Below are positions 51,758-64,000 of a stretch of 64,000 bases of DNA, piece after piece. The translations under genes and the position numbers were made by a program. The notes beneath the pieces were generated by a model that was given only the letters and a program-made list of their open reading frames with translations, had not been told where the DNA came from and ran no database searches. Numbering within the stretch: position 1 is the stretch's first letter; each line of letters starts with the position of its first letter. Source of the stretch: Polydactylus sextarius (Eukaryota > Chordata > Actinopteri > Polynemidae); NCBI GenBank assembly GCA_016801845.1, contig CM028909.1, forward strand, positions 13,661,313 to 13,725,312, in the 5' to 3' direction.

Positions 51758-51842
51758 TGACGTCAAAGTGGGACAAATAAAAGACTTGTGAGGACTTGGC
51801 AGAATACACAGGAGAGAAGAGCTGAGAGAGAGAAAGAGGAGA
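51758..51842 (+). promoter_or_regulatory. candidate CRE-containing promoter
   Basis: A perfect TGACGTCA (51758-51765), a weak TATA-like AAATAAAAG beginning near 51775, a purine-rich leader, then ATG at 51842. The ATG opens a 27-codon frame (MNMKGKLSALLCLL...) ending at a possible donor (ACGAGG|GTAAAT). No downstream exon was identified, so this is only a suggestion. Confidence 0.2.
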
Positions 51843-54800
51843 TGAACATGAAAGGCAAATTATCAGCATTGCTGTGCTTGTTAAAATCAAGTGTACTTAA
51901 TGCTACAAGAGTGACAACGAGGGTAAATGGATTCTGGTTCTAATTACACACATCTAAAATTTACAGTATTAAGAGTTATGCATGTGTGGATACCTCATGA
52001 CATAATGGCTAGTACATGTGCTGCATCAATACCCATTACATTAGCTTCTCGGGCATCCAGAATGGGATCTTCTTCAAGCTTGTTATAAACACTAATTCTC
52101 TTATTGCTCACAGAGTGGCTCACATTTAAAGTCGGTGGATGTGTGTGTGTGTGTGTATGTGTGCGCACGCACAACTGCGAGGCAAACGCAAGGCCAGAAA
52201 CTGACGTAATAAGGGAACACTCTGATGAAAATTCATCACATCTGCCTAGAGAGAGAAACCCATTTCCAAATGCAGACAAATATAAAAATCCACTAAAGTC
52301 ATTACACACACACGAACATACAACACACGAGTTATGCCTTCGAAATGATGGGATTCGTCTCTTTCTAAACCTTAGACTGCTCTGTCTGTCTTCTGTTTCC
52401 TGTCCCCTCATTAGAAGAGAGGCTCGGTGCAGGGCTTACACAGTAAGTGCATCCTCGGGGAGAAGAGCCTGAGAGGAGTACCTTTATTTTTTGACAAAAG
52501 TGGCTTAGTGTGTGTTTGTCTGTGTATGTGTCTGCATCTTACGTAAAATGATGCAATATCTGGCTGACAGGTTTGCTCTTTCTGACACAAGAATAGCCTG
52601 AGGCAAGACCCGAAGGGACACATACATACAGAACATTTTTTTGACAGCATCTGACACTGTGTGAATGATTTGGATATATACTCTCATGTCTCAAAATTAC
52701 ATACACTGGGACAGTTTGACAGTACCTTCTTTCAAGTTAGATTTAAAATCCAAATAGAAAATCAGAGTACAACTAAATAGAGGGCTGGAGAGTTCAGGGT
52801 TCAAATGGGATCGGAGGTGCAATATTTTATGGCAGTCCGGAGCTACTGAGATATTTCAGTTTGGAGCAAACTGTTGGACCAGCTGACAGACTGATTGTTA
52901 GTCTGATCCTATGCTAATATTCAGTAGGTTAAAAGTATGCCATCAACTTGAGAGTGACACTGATTTCCATGTTCTTTGTTCAGATTTTTTGGGGAGTGGA
53001 GCTTACTCTTTGATTACATTTGGGTCATTCTTTTCATCATAATCCTTGGATTGATCAGTGGCAGTAGCCTGTAGAATATATTTGAGTTACTGACAATAAA
53101 AAATACTATGTACTCTACATCACTTTATGTGTGAATGGAATAAATGTAATGCCAGCCAATACCATAACCCTGCAACAAATCACTCACTTGTGAAATGTAT
53201 TGTACGAGATTGCATTACACTGAAGGCTGTTGTATTATATTGGATAATGTTATATATATCCCGTCAACATAGGATATATGAACCAAACTGTGCCTTCAGG
53301 GAATTGTACTTCTGTGTGGAGCAAGTACCTGACTGAACCATCATTGCCCTATGCTGTCTCCTGCTGCAGCCTCTTCTTTGTCTTTTTAACTATGTTCACA
53401 ATAGCGCGGCTAAAAAAAAAAAAAAAAATATTTCTCTTGATTTTGGCCTTCTATTCACGCTTCACTGACATTTTCTATTACTGGAAATTGGCATTTTGAA
53501 AAATGTTCTCCAATGTGGGTTTGTTTGTTTTAAACTGCTGGCCTTGTTCTATAATGGGGATGGGCAAAAACAAGGTTTTAAAATAAATGCTCATGGGAGC
53601 AGTAATTATCAGTTTGTCAACCTTACATTAACATGGCTACAGTTGCATATACTTGCAAGCAATGTGAAGAACCACCTTATTTGTGTTATCTGGTTTTCTC
53701 TGTTCTCGCTTTTGTAGACAATCAGTATGTCAGTGACCCAGAGACAAACAGATGTGTCACTTACTTATATGGTGTTCAGCTTGACAGACAAAACAAGTCA
53801 GATTCTGTTCAGGAAGATAAAGATGACCTTTACACATTTGAAAACGCATGTTTTCAAAGTTGTTTCTTAATTATTAATACAGAAGAAACAATTACAGTAC
53901 ATTTAAAAAGCAGAAAGAAATCCCAACTCTGCAGCTACATATATTCTCTAACTGTGTGGAAAATATTTATTTATTACTAGAAACTGTTTTTTTTCTGTGC
54001 ACCTAAATTCTCTTAATTGTGAATAAATATTTCAATTACACACGATTTGCAAATAACATAATAAAAAAAACGAAATCATTTCACGCTTCACTCAAGCATG
54101 CAGGTTGGGAAAACTAGGTTTCATGTAAAAGAAAAAAAAAATGTGGTGCATAAAAAATTGCTATGCCGGGCAGACGCGATAAAGTTGCACATGGCTCACG
54201 TGTCAAACATGAAAACCACTGATTTGAACAGCTCCTGTCAGCTCCGACACACGCACACCTCACACTGCAACAGAAACGCTTTTGACTAAACAAAGCAATG
54301 GAGAGAAGGATGAGACGTCACTAATGTTTCAGAAGTTTGAGATCACATTATACTGTACATGTGTTTATGTGAGTCATAGACATGAGGAACAACATTCTGT
54401 ATGTTGGTGCAAAAACACACTAATAGGGGCAAAACACACTGTATCGATGATTTAAAATGCATCTCCGTCTTTTGGAGCCATGACCACACGCCACTTTAAC
54501 CATCCAACTTGTCTGTATGTGAGCATTTGGGAGGTGTTAGCAAGAATTTTCCACTTTTTTTGGGAGTGCTTTTACTCTCTCTCTTCCTCTCACACACAGA
54601 AACACACCTCGGTCACTCTGTCAACCCACTAATGCATCTTCCCACAATATACCAACACACACACACAATCACACAGACACAAACTCACACAAATGCACTG
54701 TTTAGCCACTGGCCTGTTAGATTTGGCCTCTTTGGAGAATAAATTAGACTGTAAAATCCTTGTTCCCCAGCATGCATATGTAGGTGTGTGTGTGTGTGTG

Positions 54801-57800
54801 TAAATCCATTGATCACGACTGCATTAATTCATTCCTTTTGTGGCCAAACACGGCCTTTAGACACACCGCGCAGAGTGCCTCTCCAAAAAAAACCCAGACT
54901 TCATTTGAGAGGCTCAGTCCACACCTCAGTTTACATGCATGCACACACACGCATGATGCACAAGTAAACAAAATAAAAGACGACGAGTGAAATCGGGAAG
55001 GGGCGCTTCTGGATGCATATACAATTTAACAGGCTTTCACAGTCATTCACACTCAGCACAGGTGTGAATGCAGAAAACCACAAACAGCACTGTGAGCTTG
55101 TTCAGGCCGCACATGACTACAATGGCTATTCAACGTGTACGCAGTGAACCACACTAAGGGATGCTTTCTCAACTGATGTCCTCTGTGTAAACTGAAGTAC
55201 ACCTTCATTTGTGCTCATTCAGTTTCTACTTTGTCAATGACGTCTGTATTCTTTTTTAAATCATTGTGACGTATAGGTGTTGCAAACATTTTGGGCACTT
55301 TGGACAATGTGAAGGAACAGACTCTGTTGGTATTGTTTTGAATTTAATTCCCAGCAAGAACAGGAACTGATACTTCTTGACTTTTAATAAATGTACTTGA
55401 CAGTTCGCAGGAGTTGTTTTATTTTCCTCAATTCCTGCTTGTCCTTCAGCACTGTCTGACTTATAAATGTTTGCAGGGATTCTTAACTGTACTGAGATTT
55501 AAAAAAAAATCTCTGTCAATAAAGAAAGCAGCAGGGTATATACTGTGGTTGGACGTGATGCAGTGAGCCTCAACTGCTCCAGTGACTGACTGACGCACAA
55601 GCGGGGGTGGAGTGAGAATAAAAATTGGCCCAGGACTTTTGACTGAGACTGGGTCACTAAAGAGAGCAGCAACATGTGAAATACTAACACCTGCACATGA
55701 ACTATATTTAAATAATTTAGTAGTATTACAGCCTACTTGACACATAAGTTAATGACACATTTAGCGATGATTTCATTGTTGTAGTCAACACCTTTTCTTT
55801 GTAATAAAGGTCCACAACTATAACAGTAAAGTATTGATTGCATGCCTCTATAGATACAGGTAAATACAGAGACTGAGAAATTAGAAATAAAACTGGACAG
55901 TAGGGCAGTAAATATAGCACCAGACATTTGAAATTTTGCCTTTTTCTTACACTTCAATGGATGTTTCTGTCAAAACAATTTTGTGGAAAGTAAGTAAATC
56001 AAAGTTAGTAAATAAGCATATTCAAATTTCTGTAAAGATTTGAAATCTTTCCCTTTTTATTATTTTTTTTAAACTTCATTATTCATCAAAACAAGTCAGC
56101 AAAGATGATAGAAAATTATCACCGCATAGCAGTAGGCATGTGGGTGGAGCTGGGGGACTGAATGTAACGTAGCAGGTTGGAGAAGAGGCAGACTTCAGGG
56201 AGATAATGACCTCACGGAGTGAGCCATGCGGCCTTTTCCACTGGGCTTAGCTTTACAACACAGCTATATCTATCTGTCTCCCACTTGGTCAATCTCAGTC
56301 TACCTCCTTCACCGACTCTTTCTGATGTTTTATTTTTCTTAAATCAAGCTTCAAACCCAATTTGCATAGCTACCCTTTGGGAAAAGTCTCTGTTTTCCCA
56401 GTGGCGACTCCGTCATGCACAAGAAAAACTAAATAAAACTAGAATGGCCCTATAGAGCATAAAAAGCTGCCAAGACCAAAAAATCCACCAGATATTTGTA
56501 TTATTATCTGGATCCACACCAAATGGTACAAACTAATAGTTTTTAAACCATAACTAATCTGATCATGTACATTATAATCAAAACATTTCCTGACTAAAAA
56601 TGACTTATCTTCCATTGGTAATGAAATTAATTGTAAAAATTTCTGGATATTTTCATGCATAAACAAACAGGTGAGAAACTCGGTGAGGTGTAAACGTAAC
56701 CTTGTTGGTGGAGGCAGAAAAAACAAAAACAGTGACAATGTGTGAAATTGACCACATGGTTGAAAACTAATATGAAACTGCTATTATCAATTAAATTCGA
56801 TGGAAAGTAGCCAAAAGACTGTGAGAAAAGGTGCTAAATGTTGCGAAATTGTGAATTAGCATATTCATAAGCAGCACATTGAATTTTCATGTTAACCAGC
56901 ACACACTTCTGACACAATGCTATTGATTGAAATATTGGAGTAGAAAGGTGAGCCTACGAAGGTAAAGTCTGATCGTGCGCATCTTGGGCAATAGTGGCTC
57001 TTTTCTATGGAGTGACTAAGCTGCTAAATCTGTTGCTATGTGCTGTTTTCGAGGTGAAATTGTCACTTACTGGATCTGAAAATTTGGTAAATGTGTCAAC
57101 GAAGGCATTAAACTGGCAGCTCTGCCTGTTAATGGCGAGTGGGGACCAATCTGACCAATGTGAGTAAGTTCACCACGTGTTTAAAAACAAACTTTCATTC
57201 TACTAACTATTTTTTCAGAGACAATATCCTGGGCTGGTCCATTTGTTAAGAGTTTAACTTTTAAATAATAAGGCACAATTTCCATTGGTTTTCTACTGAC
57301 TTGTTTAAATAAACAGTAATCTAAAAAAATTATAGTAATCTGCAGGAGATACAGGAAAAGCTGACTGATTTTTTAAAAATGGAAAAAACATTTCTTCTGC
57401 TGTTTTTCTTTTTTTTCAGCATAATTTGGTGTCTCATTAACTAATAATTTGATTAGTTAGCATTGAGTTTCAGAGCTCTAAATGTCAGCGCTGCTATATG
57501 ACGTTGTACACAGTCTGGTCATTTCCGATTTACAATGTCTCATCTGCAATAATATAAACCCTGAAGGCTTCTGCCTCACGCTCACGTACATGCTGGTTTT
57601 GAAAAGGGATGAATAAGCATTTTAAGGACTGAGGACACAGCTGCACAATCGTAACCACATATTTATATAGAAATCAGGACCAGAAATATAATCAGAAAAT
57701 TGGTTATACTGGTAGTAGAAGCAGTATTAAATTAGACTTAAGATGCTGTTTCCAGATAATGGGCTGTGAAGCACAAAGAGCCGGAGCAAATGTTACATTT

Positions 57801-58557
57801 TTGTTAAATTTGAGGAATTTAGAGAGATATTCCTAATAAGCATCTTACTGTTACACATTTGTGCTGAAAACTGTCCACATTTGTGCATGTGATGGGAACA
57901 AGTCTACTCATGCACAAGTGTTAAGATGAAAATTAGGTCATTTGGTCTCGTGGGAAAGTTAGAGTGGGAAAGACGGAGGGGGGGTGGGGGGGTAAGATAA
58001 TGGGTAAAAAGATGGTAAAGACAAACACGAGACACAAATAGCAGTAAAGAAGTGGAAGTTAAACAGGGCAATAGCTGTTATCCCATAATTCTTTCTCAGT
58101 TGCTCAAATCCGGATCCAGTACGGGCTTTTCAGTAATATACACACATACTGTAATAATACACAGATGGCACATCAGTGCACATAAACACACACAGGTCAG
58201 AGAATTGTTTTCTAATCACCAATGTGTACTGCTCGCCCAATCATGGCAGCTCCCTATCAATGATTCCAATATCTATACCCTTCAGAGAGCCATAGCCATA
58301 TCTGCAATATGTAGTACTGCAAGCGAGTGGAAGTTTAACATACACCTGAGACAAAACAGCTTTGGAAGATTCATATTAAAACATTTTAAGGCTTCACTCT
58401 GAGTAGAGGGAAGACAAAACCATACAAGCACAAGGAGTTTAATTCATTTAGTGGGTTCTTGTCAACGCTGTATATATTGTATACATTATACATGTTTATC
58501 ATATCCGTCTGGTTGTTGTTGTTTTTTTTTTTTTTTTACCTTGGAACAACTTTACAT

Positions 58558-58606
58558 TTACATTCACTCCGTTAACAGACACTTTTATCCAAAGTGACTT
58601 GATAAA
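58558..58606 (+). repeat. fragment of a dispersed teleost repeat
   Basis: Contains AACAGACACTTTTATCCAAA followed by GTGACTT, a diverged form of the AGCAGACGCTTTTATCCAAA-GCGACTT motif common across fish genomes. The class is not assigned. Confidence 0.6.
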
Positions 58607-59488
58607 ATAAATAATTCAGCAGATTTCGTATGTGTACATTTGTCAAAATTAAAATCCATTTGCAGGAAGAATTCACATAATTTCATGGTTAATGCACTTC
58701 GTCCTTTCCTGTTGAAGACATCACAACACAACTTCACTTCAGAGAAATACAAAGGTAGTGATGCTGCTCAGTGACTATACTCCACGTTTAGTCTGAATCT
58801 CTGAAGACTTTCAAAAAGAAAGAAGAAAATATGTGGCTGACATTATAAATTAAAGAGGAGCATGGTAAGTTTACACGCTCCATAACTGGCTCGAGGCTCC
58901 TGAATGCACCTGCGTGAATGAGTTGTTGTGTAATTTAACAGCGCTCTGTTGTGTGGCACCTAGATGTGCATGAAATATTAACTCTGTCCTCTAATGAGAC
59001 TTCATTTCAAATGTCTCTATCTGTATTGTACTCCTAATATCGGATATCTTACTCATGCATGTCATCACTGTTAGATTCTTCTAAATCCTTGAATATGTGA
59101 AAAGTTAACCATGTCACAACTAATTAGCACTGACCTGACACGAGAAGTTTATGCTGTAAAGACCTTTTAAGACTCAAATGAATTGCTAGAATGCTAATTA
59201 CAAAAATGAGAAGATGTAAGAAACTGTGAGAGACATGATAAAAAAAAAGATGAAGAAAGGTTTGGTTTAGGGTGTGACCAACTAAGAAGGAACTGAGGGG
59301 AAAGTGAACATGAACCAAAAGTGAGCACTAGTGTCAGACGTAAAGGAACATTCAGAGAAGAAAATAAGATTGAGATGAAGATGACAAGGAAAAAAAGGGA
59401 AGAATGAGAGATGGAGACAAAGCATAAAAGATGACAGATGTGAAGAGCATGAGGGAATAAAAGTGAGAACACTTCCGTGAGAAACTCA

Positions 59489-59490
<2 letters not shown>

Positions 59491-59543
<53 letters not shown>
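59491..59543. repeat. (GT)n microsatellite
   Basis: About 26 GT units. A purine-rich stretch (GAGA and AGGAGG) follows to about 59,700. Confidence 0.95.
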
Positions 59544-59548
<5 letters not shown>

Positions 59549-60976
59549 GTGCTAGGAGGAGAAGAAAAAAAGTGCTTTGTGAAATATTCAGTGTGATAGA
59601 AGACTTATAGAAGCAAAATCCCATCCCCGGGGAGAGAGAGAGAGAGACGAGAGGAAGAGAAGGGAGGAGGAGCACAGAAGAGGAGGAGAAAGGAGCAGTG
59701 ATTGAAGTTTTGGATAAGAGTCATAAGACTGGAGACCATTTCAACAGAGAGGTCTCTGCTGTGAAGCTTTGTGTAGGACTGTCAGGGCCCTCTCTATTTT
59801 TATACAGTGAGTGGGTATATAACTCACACATTATAGCAGCCAATATACCTGTGGATCTCACTGGAGGTGAGCTTATGTAGAGTTTTCATCTGGGTTAGCA
59901 TCATTATAGAGGAGAAAGTAGTCTCTGGTTATCAAATATGATTAATATTTGGCCCTGAAATGGAAATTGTCCTTTTATTGCCCCATTCCTCTGGGAAGCA
60001 ACAACCTATCTATGGAGAAGGTGTTTTACTGCCTTGAAGCCACAATTTAGTTTTACTGCTTGCAGGTTGTCAAGTGAAATAAATCAAATTGGCAAATGAG
60101 TGACCGGAGAAATATGTTTATATGATAACAATATACTAATTCTGTCTTTTTCCCAATTCAGTAACTGTGACATACTTATGAGTCCCAGGAAGGTTCTGGG
60201 TATAGACCAGGGACTTTTACATCAGAGACTTGTTAGACTATTGCTACTTAAACACTTAGTTAGGTTATAGGTGTGGTTTGGTTAGAAATCCTGAAAATGT
60301 GATTTAAATAATAGCACTTCTTTTTTAACCAGTCTAGCTCTAAAGGTTTTCTCGCTGTCTTATTGATAGGGCAGATGAAGGTGGGGTTTGAACAATTAAA
60401 AGGCCACAGTTGAGTGCAACAGGTGAGATGGGCGTTTAGATCACTAACAGCTCTGCCTTAGTACAACTCAGGGGACCGTGCTGATGTAGACACTTTGCCT
60501 CGGGCGCAGTTGACATAATGAAATCTGATCCAAGAACAGATAAATGCTTTTAAATGTCTGACACTAAAACACTGCACAATGCTTTATAATAGTCAAGAGG
60601 TAAAAATCAGAGCTGCAATAATTTTGACTTTCATGGCATCTCTGAAAAAGCTGTGTCCCTGCTTTGTCTTTTTTTTTTTTTGCCATAACCATTTATACTG
60701 TCATCCCTTCTGCATTGCTAGACACCGTACAGTACTGTAAGAGAGACACTAAGAATTTTCTGAATTATTCCAATTTCAAGCTCTATTGGAAAAAACATCC
60801 ATTGGTTATTAGAGGAACTGCATCATGTGACGCTTCCACAATGGTTCTACCATTCAGCCTCGTAGTAAACAGCAGTTTAAAAATCCATGCTCTGTCCCTA
60901 TATGACACCGACTAACTGCATTTACTCAACAATCATGTCCACACATACAAGTAATCACATCCATATACACAGCAGC

Positions 60977-60978
<2 letters not shown>

Positions 60979-61009
<31 letters not shown>
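60979..61009. repeat. (AC)n microsatellite
   Basis: About 15 AC units, continuing imperfectly to about 61,038. Confidence 0.9.
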
Positions 61010-61013
<4 letters not shown>

Positions 61014-61482
61014 TACACACACACACGCAAGCACACACCAAAAGGCTCTATAAATACAGTGTGGAGGTAATGTTCATCGTGTAAAGTAGGCGGATTAACT
61101 GGAACCAGGTCAGAGCAAAGGCAGTGCATGCTATTGCTTTCCTCCTTTTTAGCTGCTTTTTTTAACAATTTTTTTTCTTGGTGTTGCATTTCTAGCTCTT
61201 TTTTTTTGATGAGTTAGACGTGAACAGTTATCTCTCCTAACCCTACACAATCCTGCTTCCCCACTGTCACTTGTTTCATAACTTAGTATAATACCATGCC
61301 TCAACAAAAGCAAGCACTTAGACCACCTGTCACTATTTCGGAAGGGGTTTTCAATTTTGTGAGCAAATTATCAATCAAACGTGCTGACGTATACAACCGC
61401 TCAACTGCTAGTATGTACTAGTGTGTACATACGTGTATTCAGTCAGTTTACTCTAATAAGACCATGAACCATTCACACTGAC

Positions 61483-62201
61483 TATGGCAGAGGTCTGCAA
61501 CCTGCAGTTCTAGAGACACATGCGGTTCTTTCATCCCTCTGCCTTGACTCCATGCATGTCGTGTTATTTTGATATCATTTTTACCAATGAAATATTTCTT
61601 ATTTTGGACACAGAGATGATCTTGTAACATTTGATTAAAATGTTACAGTGTTTTAATTATTATTATAAGTGTTTTAATATTCTATCACTCAAATTATTCG
61701 TTACATCAAAAATGTGCCACCAGTAGCCACATGCCAGGTGACTTCTAGACTCCCGGTGAGCATTGGATCAATCCAAAAGATGAAAAGTCTGGGGAAAACA
61801 AACAAACAAACAAACAAAAAAAAAAAAAAACAGAGCATATATTTCTTCATGGACAGAGTTGTTTACTTTCACTGCCGTAGCACAGTGAAAGTCATGGCAG
61901 TAGATGCCACACTAAAATGGACTTTACTCATAAATATAAAATAGCATATTTTAATGTTTGCTCATTTGCTCATCAAGTGAATATGCACCATATGTTAATT
62001 TTAAAGTGGATTGTTTTTTTCCCCACAAATAAAACTCAAGCATATATATAGTATAGTATAGTAAGTATAATAGTATAAAACCAACATGCTGTGTTATTTT
62101 TAGGGGTCAAATAGGTTTTGTTTTGCTTCACATGAATTTTATTTGGTGGGAAAGGGATAAAATGGCTCTTCTGGTGTTGAAGGTTGAAGACTCCTGGCCT
62201 A
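61483..62201. mobile_element. hAT-like non-autonomous element, decayed
   Basis: The left end TATGGCAGAGGTCTGCAACC and the right end, read on the minus strand, TAGGCCAGGAGTCTTCAACC form an imperfect inverted repeat. Just inside, ACATGCGGTTCTTTCATCCC on the left and AAAATGGCTCTTCTGG on the right are typical of hAT-derived repeats. The interior has no transposase and holds (CAAA)n and poly(A) tracts. I could not see a convincing 8-bp target duplication. Confidence 0.65.
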
Positions 62202-62887
62202 GACTATAGTATTATTTGGAGGGAAGAATGAAAATGATTGAAGCTGAATGTTGCCAATATGTCATTGATGAAACTGTAAATTTCTGTTTTCCTCTTGTGG
62301 GAATTTGTGAAACCAAAAAAAAAAAAAAAAAAAAAATTGGTACACTAGATATTAGTTTGTAAGTGCCTGACTAAAAGTAAGTGAATGAGGCGAAGGAATG
62401 AGTGAAAGACTTCAAGGCTCAGTGTATCTACTAACATGGATGTCTTTTATAGATGGCTAGGCGCACTCAAGCAATCAATGGTGATGCTCTGTAATGGAGC
62501 ACAAGAGAGCAAGGAGAAGAAAGAGGGAAAGGCGAGTATAAAGCATAGGCCAAAGGGTAAGGAAAAGGAAGAGATGTGGCAGGATCAGTCAAGGACAAGG
62601 AGGAGCGGCTTCATCTTCATTCTGTGAATCAGACACGAGCACCAAAAGCAACTCAGCGAGGAAATCTGCGTTTGTTTCTAACCACCCCAGTATTAAACTC
62701 ATCCATCCTGAAAGACAGAGACAGTGAGAGAATCTCAGTCCTCAGTCATCTTTCACCTGTAGCTAGCTGCGATCTTGGCTTGCATAATGCAATGTGAGAA
62801 TAAAACCTTCTTTATGACCAGCTGAGCCAATAAATCCGGATCAGTTTCGACCTCTTTTTCTTCCTCCCCTTCCTCTTCTCCCTGTAG

Positions 62888-62902
62888 TATCTTTGCTACA
62901 GG
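62888..62902 (+). other. candidate 15-nt microexon
   Basis: A long uninterrupted pyrimidine tract ends in CTTCTCCCTGTAG at 62887. After exactly 15 nt (TATCTTTGCTACAGG) comes a strong donor GTGAGC. The length is a multiple of three. No flanking coding exon upstream was identified, so function is unproven. Confidence 0.3.
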
Positions 62903-63503
62903 GTGAGCAGCAAGTCTCAGCTGTTGAAGTTTCTACAACCCAGATCTACCTTTGTTTCTTGAAGCAGCATCACAAAAGACTCTCTTGAATTCATCCATGT
63001 ATTCAAAAAAAAAGTGGAAACCCTTGACACTTGGCGCATCTCCTGGTGAAACATTGAAAGCATTTCAAATGTACCTTAATTTCCCAGAGTGCTTAATTGG
63101 CTGCATCGGTCTCCATCTACACTAACCATTCTATCTGGTACAAAGTCCCTGTCATAATTGTTCTCAGTTAAAAAGTGCTGTGCTGCAGCCTTCCTTAGTT
63201 TGCTTTGGTTATACTGCCATTTAGGGGCACGTCTACCAGACGATGATGGGTAGTAGTTTTCACAGCTATCATTATGATAGAAGGGGGAGCTACAGTTGAA
63301 GGACTGATAAAGCAGTGTCTTGTTGGATTCATCTTTACAACAGCTTGGGGTGTTATGTAATGAGCAATGTAGATGGAGCTGGTGGAGGAAGAGCAAATGA
63401 TAAATCCCAATGACAAATATAATGAGCAAGCAATAAGACTGCTGTTGTGATACTCAAGTTATAATTTCCTTTGTGCATCCGTATTTTCTCTTTATCTCCA
63501 CAG

Positions 63504-63710
63504 CAGTAAACAGGATCACACTCATATATGTCGACAGTTTTTCTGGGGGTTCATCTTTACTTCCTAGGTCAGTTTCTGCTTTGTGTCCTATCTCTGCTGG
63601 CCCAGATTCTACCCCAGTTTCAACACTTTTTTCTGCTGAACTCAAACAAAACTACAAGCCAAGTGCTTTGAGTTTACCTTTGTTCAGTCTGGAAAAACCT
63701 CACTTAACAG
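63504..63710 (+). CDS. candidate internal coding exon of an unrecognised plus-strand gene
   Basis: The acceptor CTTTATCTCCACAG|CAG (63503) follows a pyrimidine tract and has a NAGNAG form. A strong donor TTAACAG|GTGAGTGG is at 63710. The interval is 207 nt, a multiple of three, and only one of three frames is open. That frame enters at codon position 2 and reads a Ser/Pro/Leu-rich sequence (VDSFSGGSSLLPRSVSALCP near the start, SLPLFSLEKPHLTG at the end). No known domain is visible. It may belong with the 15-nt microexon about 600 bp upstream, in a gene running off the right edge. It could also be a chance pairing of splice signals. Confidence 0.3.
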
Positions 63711-64000
63711 GTGAGTGGAATCAGATGATGTGAGACTAGGGCAAGTGGAGTATGTTGGAGTATGCTGCTTAGTCTCCAGAGGGCTAGTTGGAGGAAAGAC
63801 AGCTACACCAGCCCAGTTTCACTCTCTCATCCGTCTGTTCCTAATTCCTCTCTTACACGAAGCCAGTGAAGTCACAACACAACATTTAAGTGAGAGACTG
63901 GCCGTAAAGAAAAGGAAAAGGTGGCAGTCAGAGATGAAAACTGGAAGAAAAAAAAGAAACAAGAGAGGGAAGAGAAAGAGGAAACAGACAGATGAAGATA

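Larger units (their letters stand above)
48330..61480. other. gene-poor intergenic DNA
   Basis: I found no exon with family similarity on either strand across this stretch. It holds microsatellites, homopolymers, SINE pieces (listed separately) and short AT-rich open frames that look random. A candidate promoter near 51,760 and a weak exon-like interval at 59,808-59,866 (acceptor TATACAG, donor GGAG|GTGAGC) are the only gene-like signals. Confidence 0.6.

Noticed and set aside
53127..53980. A cluster of plus-strand open frames
   Set aside because: AT-rich, overlapping, with poly(A)-derived Lys runs and no domain signal; most likely random.
63076..63429. A 117-residue minus-strand open frame with KWQYNQSKLRKAAAQHF
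   Set aside because: No family similarity, no clear splice sites and a length compatible with chance; left unannotated.

Overview
The window is vertebrate nuclear DNA, almost certainly from a ray-finned fish. The evidence is multi-exon genes with GT-AG introns, long AC/GT microsatellites, teleost-type SINE fragments, an IS630/Tc1-like transposon relic and a hAT-like relic. I built every gene model by reading exons and splice sites directly and joining them in frame. No database search was run.

Positions 1-43,700 hold six protein-coding genes, all on the minus strand and packed head to tail. In transcription order, right to left, they are: a CAMKV-type pseudokinase (43,683-35,823); uba1, the ubiquitin E1 enzyme (31,077-21,243); an ARHGEF3-type RhoGEF (19,397-13,788); a USP21-type deubiquitinase (12,486-8,409); a RhoA GTPase (6,513-4,399); and the 5' part of rbm10 (1,846-771, running off the left edge). 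The distance from one gene's probable poly(A) site to the next gene's promoter is only a few hundred bases at each junction. Five of the models close into complete reading frames: 806, 1057, 514, 404 and 193 codons.

Functionally the block holds a RhoA gene 7-13 kb from a gene of the ARHGEF3 family, whose mammalian member activates RhoA. It also holds both ends of ubiquitin metabolism (the E1 activator and a USP deubiquitinase), a splicing regulator, and a neuronal vesicle-associated pseudokinase. In humans RBM10 and UBA1 are neighbours at Xp11, while UBA7, CAMKV, RBM5/6 and RHOA lie at 3p21. The CAMKV-like gene here may therefore be the partner in the RBM10-UBA1 paralogon that mammals lack.

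Positions 43,700-48,320 are probably the first intron and a 5' untranslated exon of the camkv-like gene. This stretch contains a 2.5-kb decayed IS630/Tc1-like transposon with recognisable inverted ends. Positions 48,320-64,000 are gene-poor. They hold microsatellites, SINE pieces, a 0.7-kb hAT-like relic and, near the right edge on the plus strand, two candidate exons with strong splice signals: a 15-nt microexon at 62,888 and a 207-nt open exon at 63,504. These may belong to a gene continuing to the right that I do not recognise.
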